From the IMG/VR virus record IMGVR_UViG_3300047558_000027, positions 1-49,863 of that record: a DNA stretch of 49,863 nt; one strand, 5' to 3'. Below, piece by piece: positions 23,288 through 30,979 of this stretch. Both the position numbers and the translations under genes were made by a program. Within the stretch, counting starts at the first letter, position 1. Every line of letters begins with the position of its first letter. A model generated the notes under the pieces. The model worked only from the letters and a program-made list of their open reading frames with translations, did not search any database and had not been told where the DNA came from. Source of the DNA: a virus.

Positions 23288-23622
23288 TATACATCCTTAG
23301 AATATTTTACATCATGTTCATACAAGAACATCAAACAACACATGGCGTGAGCCAAGTGATTCTTACCAGTCTCAGGGTCATTCTGCTCACCCTCTTTCCA
23401 TGCCCAAAGATGACGCTGCATCGCATCAAAATATCTACGCTTCGAGTCAGGAACAAATTTCCAATTATCTGGTTCATATTTTTCAGCACCGAAAGTCAGA
23501 ATCTCTGCTGTCGCTCTCAATGCTAGTGGCGGTAGCAAACCATACTGTGGCTTACCACCATCAAACTTTCGCCCACCTGTTGTGGCGATTTGTGACGCTT
23601 TAACTTCTTCTGGAGTTGCCAT
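23287..23622 (-). CDS. dATP/dGTP diphosphohydrolase-family protein
   Basis: A 111-residue all-helical protein matching the phage dATP/dGTP diphosphohydrolase N-terminal family: GRKFDGGKPQYGLLPP, TFGAEKYEPDNW, AMQRHLWAWKEGEQNDPETGKNHLAHAMCC. The E-x-x-x-x-D-P-E-T-G-K-x-H-L-x-H block is the catalytic signature. Such enzymes remove pyrophosphate from purine dNTPs. In some phages relatives help exchange adenine for 2-aminoadenine, but no PurZ-like gene is in this window, so pool control is the safer reading. Its stop shares a base with the next start. Confidence 0.82.
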   Translation of the reverse strand: MATPEEVKASQIATTGGRKFDGGKPQYGLLPPLALRATAEILTFGAEKYEPDNWKFVPDSKRRYFDAMQRHLWAWKEGEQNDPETGKNHLAHAMCCLMFLYEHDVKYSKDV

Positions 23623-23723
23623 TAATCCTCCGCCGATTCAGCTTTGTTTTTAAAACATAGGATTGCTCTGTAGATCAAACCAATCATAACTGCTAAAACA
23701 ATTACCGCAATAAATTCAAACAT
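23622..23723 (-). CDS. Tiny membrane protein
   Basis: A 33-residue frame (MFEFIAVIVLAVMIGLIYRAILCFK, then an acidic tail). It has one membrane helix. The stop overlaps the next ATG (TAATG), and a GGAGATTAT ribosome site precedes the start. Small but well supported by gene spacing. Confidence 0.6.
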   Translation of the reverse strand: MFEFIAVIVLAVMIGLIYRAILCFKNKAESAED

Positions 23724-23736
23724 ATAATCTCCATAA

Positions 23737-23774
23737 CAAAAATGAATCTGGATACTTTCCAATATCCAGATTCA
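23737..23774 (-). terminator. Rho-independent terminator
   Basis: Twelve-base perfect stem TGAATCTGGATA / TATCCAGATTCA (23743-23774) with an 8-base loop, followed on the minus strand by ATTTTTG. It ends the winged-helix transcript before the small membrane-protein operon. Confidence 0.85.
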
Positions 23775-23783
23775 AGTGCTCAA

Positions 23784-24044
23784 TTAGCCACGTGCGAAAA
23801 TGCCGTTGCCTGCTACTTTGTAAGCGAGGGCGAGCATACGCTTGCTTGGTTTACCGATGCGGTATTTAGTAGCAACTTTACCAGTGCTCAATTTAGTTTC
23901 ATTGCTGTAAATGCAATAGCCTTGTTCACGCAAAGAGCGAACTGCTTCATGTGGGTTCTTCAAACCGAAAGATGCTGAGATTTGTTTAGCAGTAAATGCC
24001 TTACCAGCCTGTAGGTGCTTCAAAAGAAGATTCTGTTTACTCAT
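23784..24044 (-). CDS. Winged-helix DNA-binding protein
   Basis: An 86-residue basic protein with a winged helix-turn-helix: LLLKHLQAGKAFTAKQISASFGL (helices 1-2), PHEAVRSLREQGYCI (recognition helix), and ATKYRIGKPSKRML (wing). This is a common small transcription-regulator type in T4-like phages. It is flanked by strong terminators on both sides (24078-24115 and 23737-23774), so it is a monocistronic unit. A weak promoter-like TTGGTT-16-TATACT lies in the upstream gap. Confidence 0.78.
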   Translation of the reverse strand: MSKQNLLLKHLQAGKAFTAKQISASFGLKNPHEAVRSLREQGYCIYSNETKLSTGKVATKYRIGKPSKRMLALAYKVAGNGIFARG

Positions 24045-24077
24045 TTATTAGTAACTCCATAGTATAACCATCATATG

Positions 24078-24115
24078 AAAAAAACCAAAGAGGAGATGGC
24101 AGTAACCTCTTTGGT
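24078..24115 (-). terminator. Rho-independent terminator
   Basis: Ten-base perfect stem ACCAAAGAGG / CCTCTTTGGT (24084-24093 with 24106-24115), followed on the minus strand by seven T residues. It ends the transcript of the gene at 24128. Confidence 0.9.
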
Positions 24116-24127
24116 CGAAAGACGTGA

Positions 24128-24586
24128 TTAGACTTCGATGCCGTTCTCACGTAGAATCTGATTGAAGTCTTCCACATCTTGGTCAACTTCAACAGAGTCA
24201 TTGATAATCTTTTCAAGACGAGTAGTCTCGGAAAGATCGGTAGTCGCAGCAGATGCTTTCTTAGCAGTCACTTTGATTACCTTTTTATTCTTAACAATCT
24301 TCGCAGTGGAAGGTTTGTTGTTCAGGTCTTGAACATAGGTAGAAAGTTCTTTCTCAGTAGGAACAGGCAACTGATACAAACCACGCTCAAGTTTATTAGA
24401 CTTGAATAACCAGTTAGGATAACCGATTTTCGGAGCACCCTTACTGCGTTTCGCAGCTAGATCCTGAGTAATGGAAACAACTTCTTTCAAAGAGATCTTA
24501 CTATTTTTCTTAAGAGAGGGTTGCGCTTCAATCAAAGCCACAACACATTTCTTTTGAGCCATAGACAAGTCAGAAAATTTTAACAT
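24128..24586 (-). CDS. Hypothetical protein sharing an N-terminal module with the MoxR-like ATPase
   Basis: A 152-residue protein from the ATG at 24586, which has an AAAAGGA site and suits the promoter at 24617-24645; earlier in-frame codons lie too close to the expected transcript start. Residues about 60-72 read YPNWLFKSNKLERGLY, resembling SPKWLMTTKVGRGLY in the ATPase encoded immediately upstream. The middle is Lys rich and the C-terminus acidic and helical. The shared module may bind DNA or a common partner; function unknown. Confidence 0.7.
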   Translation of the reverse strand: MLKFSDLSMAQKKCVVALIEAQPSLKKNSKISLKEVVSITQDLAAKRSKGAPKIGYPNWLFKSNKLERGLYQLPVPTEKELSTYVQDLNNKPSTAKIVKNKKVIKVTAKKASAATTDLSETTRLEKIINDSVEVDQDVEDFNQILRENGIEV

Positions 24587-24616
24587 AATAAATTCCTTTT
24601 TCAAGTTTCAGATATA

Positions 24617-24645
24617 ATTATACAACAAATATTGCTGCAAGTCAA
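24617..24645 (-). promoter_or_regulatory. Sigma70-like promoter (TTGACT-17-TATAAT)
   Basis: Minus strand -35 TTGACT (24640-24645), 17-bp spacer and -10 TATAAT (24617-24622), in the short gap after the MoxR-like gene. It supports the start at 24586 for the downstream gene. Confidence 0.8.
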
Positions 24646-24647
24646 GT

Positions 24648-25805
24648 TTAAAATGGAACTTCGTCAGAAGGTGTTGCAGCGACTTGCTCGGGAGCAGGTG
24701 CTACCTCTGGCGCAGGGTTAGCAACCATCTCATACAATTTCAAGAACGCATCTTTAGTTGCAGAGTCAAAACGATTGCAGCAAAGTTCCACTGCTTTCTC
24801 ACGCTTCTTGAAGATAGCGTAAGCACGAACAATGTGGATCATACGACGAGTCGTAATAGTTTCATCCACACCACCATCGGCGAAAGTGCGACGAATTGAA
24901 TCAGCCCACTTGACCAATGTTTCAGCGAACTCTTTATCGGGGCAACCGAAAGAGTCCATAAGATTTTCAATAATCTTACCTTCAACCTTTGCAGAAGGAT
25001 AGTCCTGTTCAAAGGTTACGGCAAATCGTTCCAAGAATGCTTCGTTCAATACGTTGGTACCGATATAGCGACCATCGTCACTACCCTTACCCTTGGTGTT
25101 AGCAGTGGCAAAGATATTGAAACCTTCAGCGGGAACAATCATCTCATTCTTGAGTTTGAAGTAATAAGGTTTACCCTCGAGGATTGGTTGCAAGCAGAGC
25201 AAAGTGTTTGCTGAGCCAGCGTCAATCTCGTCAAGCAACAAAGTGCAACCAGTACGCATAGCGATAAGAACTGGACCCTCAACGATTTGGACGTTGCCGT
25301 CTTCGAGGGTTTTGGTACCGATGAGTTGTTCTTCATCAGTCATCATGTTCAAGTTAACACGAATCAATGGACGTTTGTGTTTGGCACAAATCTGTTCGAC
25401 CATAGTTGATTTACCGTTACCAGTTGGACCACTGATATAGGCTGGGTAGAAAATCTTTGACTTGATAATATTTTCAAGATCAGAGTAGTTGCCGAAAGGC
25501 ACGAAATTTGGATCCTTCTTTGGGATCAGCGACTGAACATCCGTATAATCCACTTGGAATGATTCCTCAACTTTAGGTTTCAATGCGGCATTACCAACAG
25601 TGGCATTACCTCGACCATCGATCGCATACAAGCCACGACCGACTTTGGTTGTCATCAACCACTTGGGTGATGTTTTGGTGCCAAGAGCACGCATAGTTTC
25701 TAGCAACTGAGCATTTTGAACGACTCCCTCGGTTTTAACATCGGGGAACAACTCAAAGAGTTTACCTTCAAATTCAGCTTGAAACGCACTGTCAATTTTA
25801 GCCAT
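24648..25805 (-). CDS. cobS: MoxR/CobS-like AAA+ ATPase
   Basis: A 385-residue AAA+ ATPase with Walker A GPTGNGKS (126-133) and Walker B LLLDEID (190-196), then IFATANTKGKG (sensor 1) and NEAFLERFAV. This matches the CobS-like ATPase found in many aquatic T4-like phages and the wider MoxR group. The N-terminal 60 residues form a separate module with SPKWLMTTKVGRGLY. I chose ATG 25805; the first in-frame ATG at 25847 lies almost on the promoter. MoxR-type ATPases work with VWA-domain proteins, and one is encoded directly upstream. Whether it acts on a metal chelatase is doubtful. Confidence 0.85.
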   Translation of the reverse strand: MAKIDSAFQAEFEGKLFELFPDVKTEGVVQNAQLLETMRALGTKTSPKWLMTTKVGRGLYAIDGRGNATVGNAALKPKVEESFQVDYTDVQSLIPKKDPNFVPFGNYSDLENIIKSKIFYPAYISGPTGNGKSTMVEQICAKHKRPLIRVNLNMMTDEEQLIGTKTLEDGNVQIVEGPVLIAMRTGCTLLLDEIDAGSANTLLCLQPILEGKPYYFKLKNEMIVPAEGFNIFATANTKGKGSDDGRYIGTNVLNEAFLERFAVTFEQDYPSAKVEGKIIENLMDSFGCPDKEFAETLVKWADSIRRTFADGGVDETITTRRMIHIVRAYAIFKKREKAVELCCNRFDSATKDAFLKLYEMVANPAPEVAPAPEQVAATPSDEVPF

Positions 25806-25849
25806 CATTTTCTCCATAACAAAACTACTTTCAATCAATTTATACAACT

Positions 25850-25878
25850 ATTATACGCCAACCTTGCATTAAAGTAAA
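25850..25878 (-). promoter_or_regulatory. Sigma70-like promoter (TTTACT-17-TATAAT)
   Basis: Minus strand -35 TTTACT (25873-25878), 17-bp spacer and -10 TATAAT (25850-25855). It serves the MoxR-like ATPase gene. A hairpin GGGGATTTATTCCCC and a CCCTAC/GTAAGGG pair lie just upstream (about 25890-25925). Confidence 0.8.
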
Positions 25879-25917
25879 GCGATATTTTGTAATCCCTTAC
25901 AAAAAGTAGGGGAATAA

Positions 25918-25942
25918 ATCCCCTTTAAAATCAACAACTTAC
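25918..25942. repeat. 25-bp direct repeat, copy 1 (copy 2 at 28333-28357)
   Basis: The 25 bases 25918-25942 (beginning ATCCCCTTTAAAATC) recur exactly at 28333-28357. Each copy lies at or just after the end of a gene and just before a hairpin and TTTACT-type promoter, so a whole boundary cassette appears duplicated around the HExxH-VWA gene. Confidence 0.85.
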
Positions 25943-28080
25943 GCAACATACCCCACGAACCTATTGAGTAGGACTCGGGAAGTCTTCTTGGTATTGAGGA
26001 ATTTAGTGAAATTCTTAGCAATAACCTTTGCATTCGCATCAGCGTTGACGCTCAATTCACCCTCTTGAATCTTGGTAGAATCTTGAGGGATCAGGAACAA
26101 GTCATCGCGACCAGTGTTCTTGATGGAAGCAAAACCATTATCACGGAATTCTTTCCTCCAAGAATCAATTTGGTTTGAGTGATTACCAGCAAACTTAGGT
26201 AAGTTGGCATTGATAGCACTTTCCAAATCGCGACGAGCATTGCGGCAGATATAGAAACCAACAACCATGATATCATAACGATCTTTGATCATACTCAAGA
26301 TGGTGTTAGTTTGGATACCTGAATAGCGAGACAACTCATAAGTCTTTTGAGTCACTTCATCACGGATAAAGTGTTTCTGTTTGAACTTCTTATATTGACG
26401 ATTCTCATCGTACTCATAAGATTGCTCAGAAAGATCTCCCATGTTAGACTGCAGTGAACCACCCTCGCCATCGGTCAAAGTGATCAAAGTAGTTTTCTCG
26501 ATATTGTTGTTCTTGATGTAGTCACCAAGATTCAAGTATACCCAAGCCAATGCTTCGTTCAGCGGAGTACCACCCATGCTATAACCATCGTTCCATTGGA
26601 AGCGACGATTGATAACACGACGAGCCATAGAATGGAACTCGGTAGTGGTCATCTTGCTAGAGAACAATTCCAACAAGTGGAAATTATTAACATTACTCAG
26701 GATACGCTTACCTTCGTGTTTGACTGCTTTTTGACGATAGAACTCACGCTGTTTATCCCAGTCATTCATACGATCGCGACGATCAGTATACTGAGAAGTA
26801 AAAGCAAGAACACGGAAAGGAATCTGAATGCGTTGGCAGAACATAGTAAGGTTGATAACCTGCTTCAATGTATCTTCCATAACACCATCCATAGAACCCG
26901 ACCAATCAAGCAAGAATACCATGCCATGGTTTTTACCCTGAGGCAAAACAGTGACACGCTTGAACAAGTCATCCTGAAGTTTGTAAGACCAGATACGCTT
27001 CATATCAAGAGAACCAGACTTCGAGATTTGAGCACGCTTATACATCTGAGCCGACTTCTTCATCTCAAACTCTTTGACCAAGTAATTCACGGCACGCATA
27101 GTTTCATTCTTGAACTTCTCGTAGTCGTTGTTACATTGAACAATTGTCAGTTTGTCTTCTTCAGTCATGGCGTCAGAAACCCAGTAAGGTTTTGTCTCAG
27201 CCAAAACTCGCTTGAAGTCAATCACAGGTGACTCATAATATTCTTTGTCAAACTCATAGTAGAAATACTTGGTGTTCTCATCAGCAAGATCTTCAAGTTG
27301 TTTGGCAAAGTTACGCTCAGTCTTAGACTCAAGTTCTTCTGGACTCGCAGCAGATGGGTCTTGCTTAGGTTGAGATTTGGACTTCATAGGTTTGAGATCC
27401 TGATCATCCATGTCATCCATCTGCTCGAAACCATCCATATCTAGATCGTCATCGTCAAACTCGCCATCTGCGTCATCATCAGATTCATCTTCAGGTTCAG
27501 CAGACAATTGTTGTTGCTTCTTCTTTTCCAGCTGTTCTTTTGAATAGGCATAGATCTCATCAGCCAACTCAATAACTTCTTCGATCGTCTCAGTACGCTC
27601 AGCACGATTCACGAATGGTTTCTCGTCAGGTGTAAAGGTAACACCGCATGTGAAGCCAGCTTTGAAGTAAAGGTTGATTTTGTCGATCAACAGCAAGTCG
27701 TCAAAATTCTGAACTTGTTTAACACCAAAGAAGTCACGATCGTTCAGTTGTTTGTAACCTTCGTTCATGCGCTTACGCAGACCTGGATACTTACGCTTCA
27801 TCATCTTCTCAATGCGAACATCTTCGAGGACGTTGAGGTAGCCCATCATCTTAGGGTTATCTTGGATCGGTTTCAGATAATCATCGCCAGTGTAAAGGGC
27901 ATGACCAACTTCGTGACCGACAAGCATATCCTCGATCTCAGGTGTCATATCTTTCCACAGAGGCAAAGTCAACACACGATTTTTAATATCAAACGATGCA
28001 GTGCGTGTTGGAGCACGAACGACTGAAAGGTTTTCAGTAGCCAGCAGTCGCGCCGACAAGTCACTTGTTTTATTGTCCAT
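25939..28080 (-). CDS. cobT: CobT-like protein: HExxH metallopeptidase-like domain plus VWA domain
   Basis: A 713-residue protein. The N-terminal region has a gluzincin-type H-E-V-G-H (56-60), with Glu86 in LNVLEDVRIEK as possible third ligand. Residues about 190-235 are a strongly acidic Asp/Glu/Met linker. A VWA domain follows, with the MIDAS motif D-W-S-G-S-M (Asp392, Ser394, Ser396). The partner ATPase (MoxR-like) is encoded next. This resembles the CobT/VWA proteins paired with CobS in T4-like phages. The peptidase motif looks intact, so proteolysis is possible, but activity is not proven. Its stop codon lies in a 25-bp direct repeat. Confidence 0.82.
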   Translation of the reverse strand: MDNKTSDLSARLLATENLSVVRAPTRTASFDIKNRVLTLPLWKDMTPEIEDMLVGHEVGHALYTGDDYLKPIQDNPKMMGYLNVLEDVRIEKMMKRKYPGLRKRMNEGYKQLNDRDFFGVKQVQNFDDLLLIDKINLYFKAGFTCGVTFTPDEKPFVNRAERTETIEEVIELADEIYAYSKEQLEKKKQQQLSAEPEDESDDDADGEFDDDDLDMDGFEQMDDMDDQDLKPMKSKSQPKQDPSAASPEELESKTERNFAKQLEDLADENTKYFYYEFDKEYYESPVIDFKRVLAETKPYWVSDAMTEEDKLTIVQCNNDYEKFKNETMRAVNYLVKEFEMKKSAQMYKRAQISKSGSLDMKRIWSYKLQDDLFKRVTVLPQGKNHGMVFLLDWSGSMDGVMEDTLKQVINLTMFCQRIQIPFRVLAFTSQYTDRRDRMNDWDKQREFYRQKAVKHEGKRILSNVNNFHLLELFSSKMTTTEFHSMARRVINRRFQWNDGYSMGGTPLNEALAWVYLNLGDYIKNNNIEKTTLITLTDGEGGSLQSNMGDLSEQSYEYDENRQYKKFKQKHFIRDEVTQKTYELSRYSGIQTNTILSMIKDRYDIMVVGFYICRNARRDLESAINANLPKFAGNHSNQIDSWRKEFRDNGFASIKNTGRDDLFLIPQDSTKIQEGELSVNADANAKVIAKNFTKFLNTKKTSRVLLNRFVGYVA

Positions 28081-28262
28081 TATTTTACCTCCGATTCAGC
28101 AAGGTCCATTTCAAAGTCAGTGAGAAGGGTCTCAATGAATTCACGATTCAACAAAGTAAGGTCATCGCCCCACTTCAACTCTTCTTCCATACCGTAGGTA
28201 TAACAGAGTTTGGCTAATTCATAGTCATTAAAGTCAGCCCACATGTCTCTCGTAATCTTCAT
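28080..28262 (-). CDS. Small acidic hypothetical protein
   Basis: A 60-residue acidic protein (MKITRDMWADFNDYELAKLCYTYGMEEEL...). Its stop shares a base with the start of the HExxH-VWA gene, and an AAAGGATAT ribosome site precedes its ATG. It is the first gene of the unit controlled by the promoter at 28294-28322. Confidence 0.75.
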   Translation of the reverse strand: MKITRDMWADFNDYELAKLCYTYGMEEELKWGDDLTLLNREFIETLLTDFEMDLAESEVK

Positions 28263-28293
28263 AATATATCCTTTTCAACCAATTTATACAACT

Positions 28294-28322
28294 ATTATAC
28301 CCCAGACTAGAATGAAAGTAAA
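28294..28322 (-). promoter_or_regulatory. Sigma70-like promoter (TTTACT-17-TATAAT)
   Basis: Minus strand -35 TTTACT (28317-28322), 17-bp spacer and -10 TATAAT (28294-28299). It serves the small acidic gene and the HExxH-VWA gene. Confidence 0.8.
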
Positions 28323-28341
28323 GGGGATAAAAATCCCCTTT
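28320..28341 (-). terminator. Hairpin terminator overlapping a promoter
   Basis: Nine-base stem AAAGGGGAT / ATCCCCTTT with a TTTT loop (28320-28341), whose distal arm runs into the -35 box of the next promoter. A second inverted repeat CCCTAC/GTAGGG lies closer to the AAA+ gene end (about 28362-28378). Confidence 0.65.
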
Positions 28342-28357
28342 AAAATCAACAACTTAC
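28333..28357. repeat. 25-bp direct repeat, copy 2
   Basis: Exact second copy of the 25 bases at 25918-25942, again between a gene end and a hairpin-promoter cassette. Confidence 0.85.
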
Positions 28358-28385
28358 AATCCCCTACTATCCGTAGGGTTATTGT

Positions 28386-29498
28386 TTAGAATGCGAGGTA
28401 GTTGTAGCCTTGTTCCTTCTTACGGGTCAGGATACAGAATACGTTGCCTTGTTGGTAAGTAAACTTACCATCGTTTGCGTCAACCTTAACGATGTTGTTC
28501 GGGGTGAAAGTAATTTCATTGTAGAACTCATCATCTTCATCAGCTGAAGTAACAGCAACAAAGTCTTCATCATTGGCACCACCACCAAAGTTGTAGTCAG
28601 TCTTTGAGTACCAACCGAAAGTAATGGAACCATTAAGAGGGTTACCATTCCATTCAGTGCGGACATTGCGTTCTTTTACAGGCTCACCATTAACAATCAG
28701 CTGAGTCTCAAACTTACCACCATTGTTGAATTCAGGTTTAGCATTCAACATCTTCAGAGCATCTTGCGGAGTTTCATCGTAACGATTCATTTCCTCAACC
28801 AATGCCTTCAGCATATCAAAGTTAAATTGCTCAAACAACGCAGCAAGATCAACGATCTTGTCAATGTGAGATTTATTCAAAAGAACATCCTCGCAGTATT
28901 CACGGATGAAGTCTGGCGTCAACCCTTTAAAGTCAAGCATGTAGTAGATACGACCTGGACGGTTACGCATATGTTCGTTGACACGCCACTTGTCGTTACA
29001 AGTGATAACAAACAATTTACGAGAAGGGAAAACTCCATCAAGCAGAGTCAATGCTTTTTCTTGGTCATCGTTATCGTAAACCTTCTCAAACTCATCAAAG
29101 AGAATGATACAAGGTTGCTCGATATCCTGCATGAACTTGTTGAAACCATCACCAGTCCAAGGTGCGTTGATAATGATAGTTGGGATACCCATCTTTGCGC
29201 CCTCGATAGACAGGGTCTTAGCCAATAGGGTTTTACCTGAACCCTTTTCGCCATTCAGCATCACACCAGTGCTAATGGTGCGATCCATGAACGTGCGAAG
29301 AATTCGATCGGCATGACGAGTCGTATCACCATACAACTTAGTGATCTGTGGGAAAGCATCAACCATTTCTAGAAAGAACTGGTCAGCCATCTGGTTGTAC
29401 TTAACAGTGTAGTTGCCAACAGGCAAGGTTTTGCTTAGATCCATTGCTTCTTCAGAAGCCACACGGAAAGTATTACCAGCACGCAAAAAATAAGACAT
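28386..29498 (-). CDS. AAA+ ATPase with beta-rich C-terminal extension
   Basis: A 370-residue protein starting at the ATG at 29498 (MSYFLRAGN), which has a GGAG site; the longer frame would run into the promoter. The AAA core has Walker A NGEKGSGKT (about 84-92) and Walker B IILFDEFEKV, with ITCNDKWRVNEHMRNRPGRI as sensor 1 and arginine finger region. The last 110 residues (after about 255) are Asn/Gly/Asp rich and probably beta structured. Family beyond AAA+ not recognised. It heads the block with the HExxH-VWA and MoxR-like genes. Confidence 0.85.
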   Translation of the reverse strand: MSYFLRAGNTFRVASEEAMDLSKTLPVGNYTVKYNQMADQFFLEMVDAFPQITKLYGDTTRHADRILRTFMDRTISTGVMLNGEKGSGKTLLAKTLSIEGAKMGIPTIIINAPWTGDGFNKFMQDIEQPCIILFDEFEKVYDNDDQEKALTLLDGVFPSRKLFVITCNDKWRVNEHMRNRPGRIYYMLDFKGLTPDFIREYCEDVLLNKSHIDKIVDLAALFEQFNFDMLKALVEEMNRYDETPQDALKMLNAKPEFNNGGKFETQLIVNGEPVKERNVRTEWNGNPLNGSITFGWYSKTDYNFGGGANDEDFVAVTSADEDDEFYNEITFTPNNIVKVDANDGKFTYQQGNVFCILTRKKEQGYNYLAF

Positions 29499-29525
29499 CT
29501 CAAAACTCCATAATATTGAACACAA

Positions 29526-29554
29526 ATTATACCCCAAGACTTAATAAAAGTCAA
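29526..29554 (-). promoter_or_regulatory. Sigma70-like promoter in an imperfect palindrome (TTGACT-17-TATAAT)
   Basis: Minus strand -35 TTGACT (29549-29554), 17-bp spacer and -10 TATAAT (29526-29531). The promoter lies in an imperfect inverted repeat, TACCCCTTGACTT and AAGTCTTGGGGTA on the minus strand, with two mismatched positions; this could be an operator. It serves the AAA+ gene starting at 29498. Confidence 0.8.
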
Positions 29555-29567
29555 GGGGTATTTTCAA

Positions 29568-30962
29568 TTACTTGTTGCTGTTCTTGCGAACTTCTTCGAA
29601 AGTAATTTCGTTGATAAGTTTGCCATCACGGAAAACTTCTTGCAGAACCTCAGTCCAACCAAGACCTTTGTCAGTCCAGCCAGTGGGCTGAGTAACAGCA
29701 GAGCGATGCTCACCACCAGATTCCCAAAGGGTTACACGACCAGCCTTTGACTTCTTGCCAGAATCAGTAACAGGATCTTTCTGAACATCAACCCAAACTC
29801 CGTTGATCTTAGCAGAAGAACACTTCATTGCGAACTTCTGAGTATCACGATCAACAATTTGAAGAAGAGCACCGCCCATACCGAAAGCAATGTTATCAGC
29901 TGACCACCCATAGGCTTGGAAGCCACCGAGAATCATGCGGATAGTGTGTTCATTAACACCATCACCTTGGATCAAACGAACATTGTTCAGTACTTTGAAT
30001 CCTTTGGCGTTGGTTGTATAACCGAATTTCTCTCCAAGGATTTGGACGAGTTTGCGGCATACGGTGTCAGGATCACCAGAGTCGGGACGGATAACCACAG
30101 TCGCACCAGAGACGATAACTTGCTCCTTGAGTTCTTCACCCCAGAGTTTGCTTGCTGCATTGAAGATGTCATACGAATCACTCACAACTGCCAAGATAGA
30201 ACCTTCACGACCGAATTGCTTCAGCATATTCTCATATGCCTTCACTTCATTGTCTCGCCCCCAGCTTGTGATTGTGCTGTGCTCTGCGGCTGGGATTGAG
30301 AAGCCTGCGATACCAGCGTTATAATACTCACGAGCATAGAGCAAGCCAGTAATAGTATCAGTGCCCATGAAGTTAACCAAGTGGGACGCACCCCCAACTC
30401 CAGCAGACTCAAGGCTAGATACACCACGAGCACCAAAATCGTGTAACTTAAAATCGATAGTAGAAGGGTCACCAGTTTTCTCCAAGTAGTCAAGAATAAT
30501 TTTCTTGATAGATTTAGATTGTGTTGCTACAGTTGTAGGATACCATACAGCACGAAGCAAAGCAGTTTCCAAATAAGTTGTCAACCAGAAACATTCTGGA
30601 TCAGTGTTTTCAATTGTCGCCAGAACATTCTTAACAGGCACCACTGTGCCTTCAGGAACAGCACGAATAACAACTGGAAGGAATCCGTTATGTTTGGTAA
30701 GGATATACTCCCAACCAGCACGGTTGAATGGTTCTCCGTGTGCAGTGAGAATTTCATCTGCGATATCGATATCGGCTTGGGTAATTGGTTCAAGTAAATA
30801 CTCCTTGATGAACGCTTGAAGACCGAAGAATACTGTTTCATCATAGCGTCCGCCACGAGATTCAATATATGAATATACACCAGTTGTACCAGCTGGATAT
30901 TGTTTGAACATGCTAACTTTGTAGCTGTCTGTGTTCAACAGAATGTTTTTTGCGAGTTTCAT
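29568..30962 (-). CDS. nadV: Nicotinamide phosphoribosyltransferase (NadV/NAMPT)
   Basis: A 464-residue enzyme of the NAMPT family: NILLNTDSYKVSMFKQYP at the start, YIESRGGRYDETVFFGLQAF, KLHDFGARGVSSLESAGVGG (catalytic-core loop), SIPAAEHSTITSWGR, VIRPDSGDP and IQGDGVN (phosphoribosyl pyrophosphate binding), and AFGMGGALLQ. Length matches the family. It makes NMN from nicotinamide and PRPP. The next enzyme, NMN adenylyltransferase, is encoded 17 bases upstream, completing a two-step route to NAD+. Confidence 0.96.
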   Translation of the reverse strand: MKLAKNILLNTDSYKVSMFKQYPAGTTGVYSYIESRGGRYDETVFFGLQAFIKEYLLEPITQADIDIADEILTAHGEPFNRAGWEYILTKHNGFLPVVIRAVPEGTVVPVKNVLATIENTDPECFWLTTYLETALLRAVWYPTTVATQSKSIKKIILDYLEKTGDPSTIDFKLHDFGARGVSSLESAGVGGASHLVNFMGTDTITGLLYAREYYNAGIAGFSIPAAEHSTITSWGRDNEVKAYENMLKQFGREGSILAVVSDSYDIFNAASKLWGEELKEQVIVSGATVVIRPDSGDPDTVCRKLVQILGEKFGYTTNAKGFKVLNNVRLIQGDGVNEHTIRMILGGFQAYGWSADNIAFGMGGALLQIVDRDTQKFAMKCSSAKINGVWVDVQKDPVTDSGKKSKAGRVTLWESGGEHRSAVTQPTGWTDKGLGWTEVLQEVFRDGKLINEITFEEVRKNSNK

Positions 30963-30979
30963 GATTATCTCCTAATCGA

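Noticed and set aside
23287-23622. Evidence for a 2-aminoadenine (Z) genome
   Set aside because: A dATP/dGTP diphosphohydrolase-family gene is present, but no PurZ-like gene is visible and the DNA polymerase is family B, so the idea is unsupported in this window.
26596-27231. 211-codon plus-strand open frame opposite the HExxH-VWA gene
   Set aside because: It lies wholly antisense to a well supported gene with motifs, has no ribosome site or promoter, and its translation shows no recognisable family.
24648-28080. Cobalamin biosynthesis role for the CobS/CobT-like pair
   Set aside because: No other cobalamin gene is present, and the HExxH plus VWA layout fits a MoxR-VWA machine as well; only the similarity labels were kept.
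30052-30324. Plus-strand TTGAGA-18-TATAAT near 30300 as a promoter inside nadV
   Set aside because: The -35 is weak, the spacer is 18 rather than the 17 seen everywhere else, and no plus-strand gene follows.
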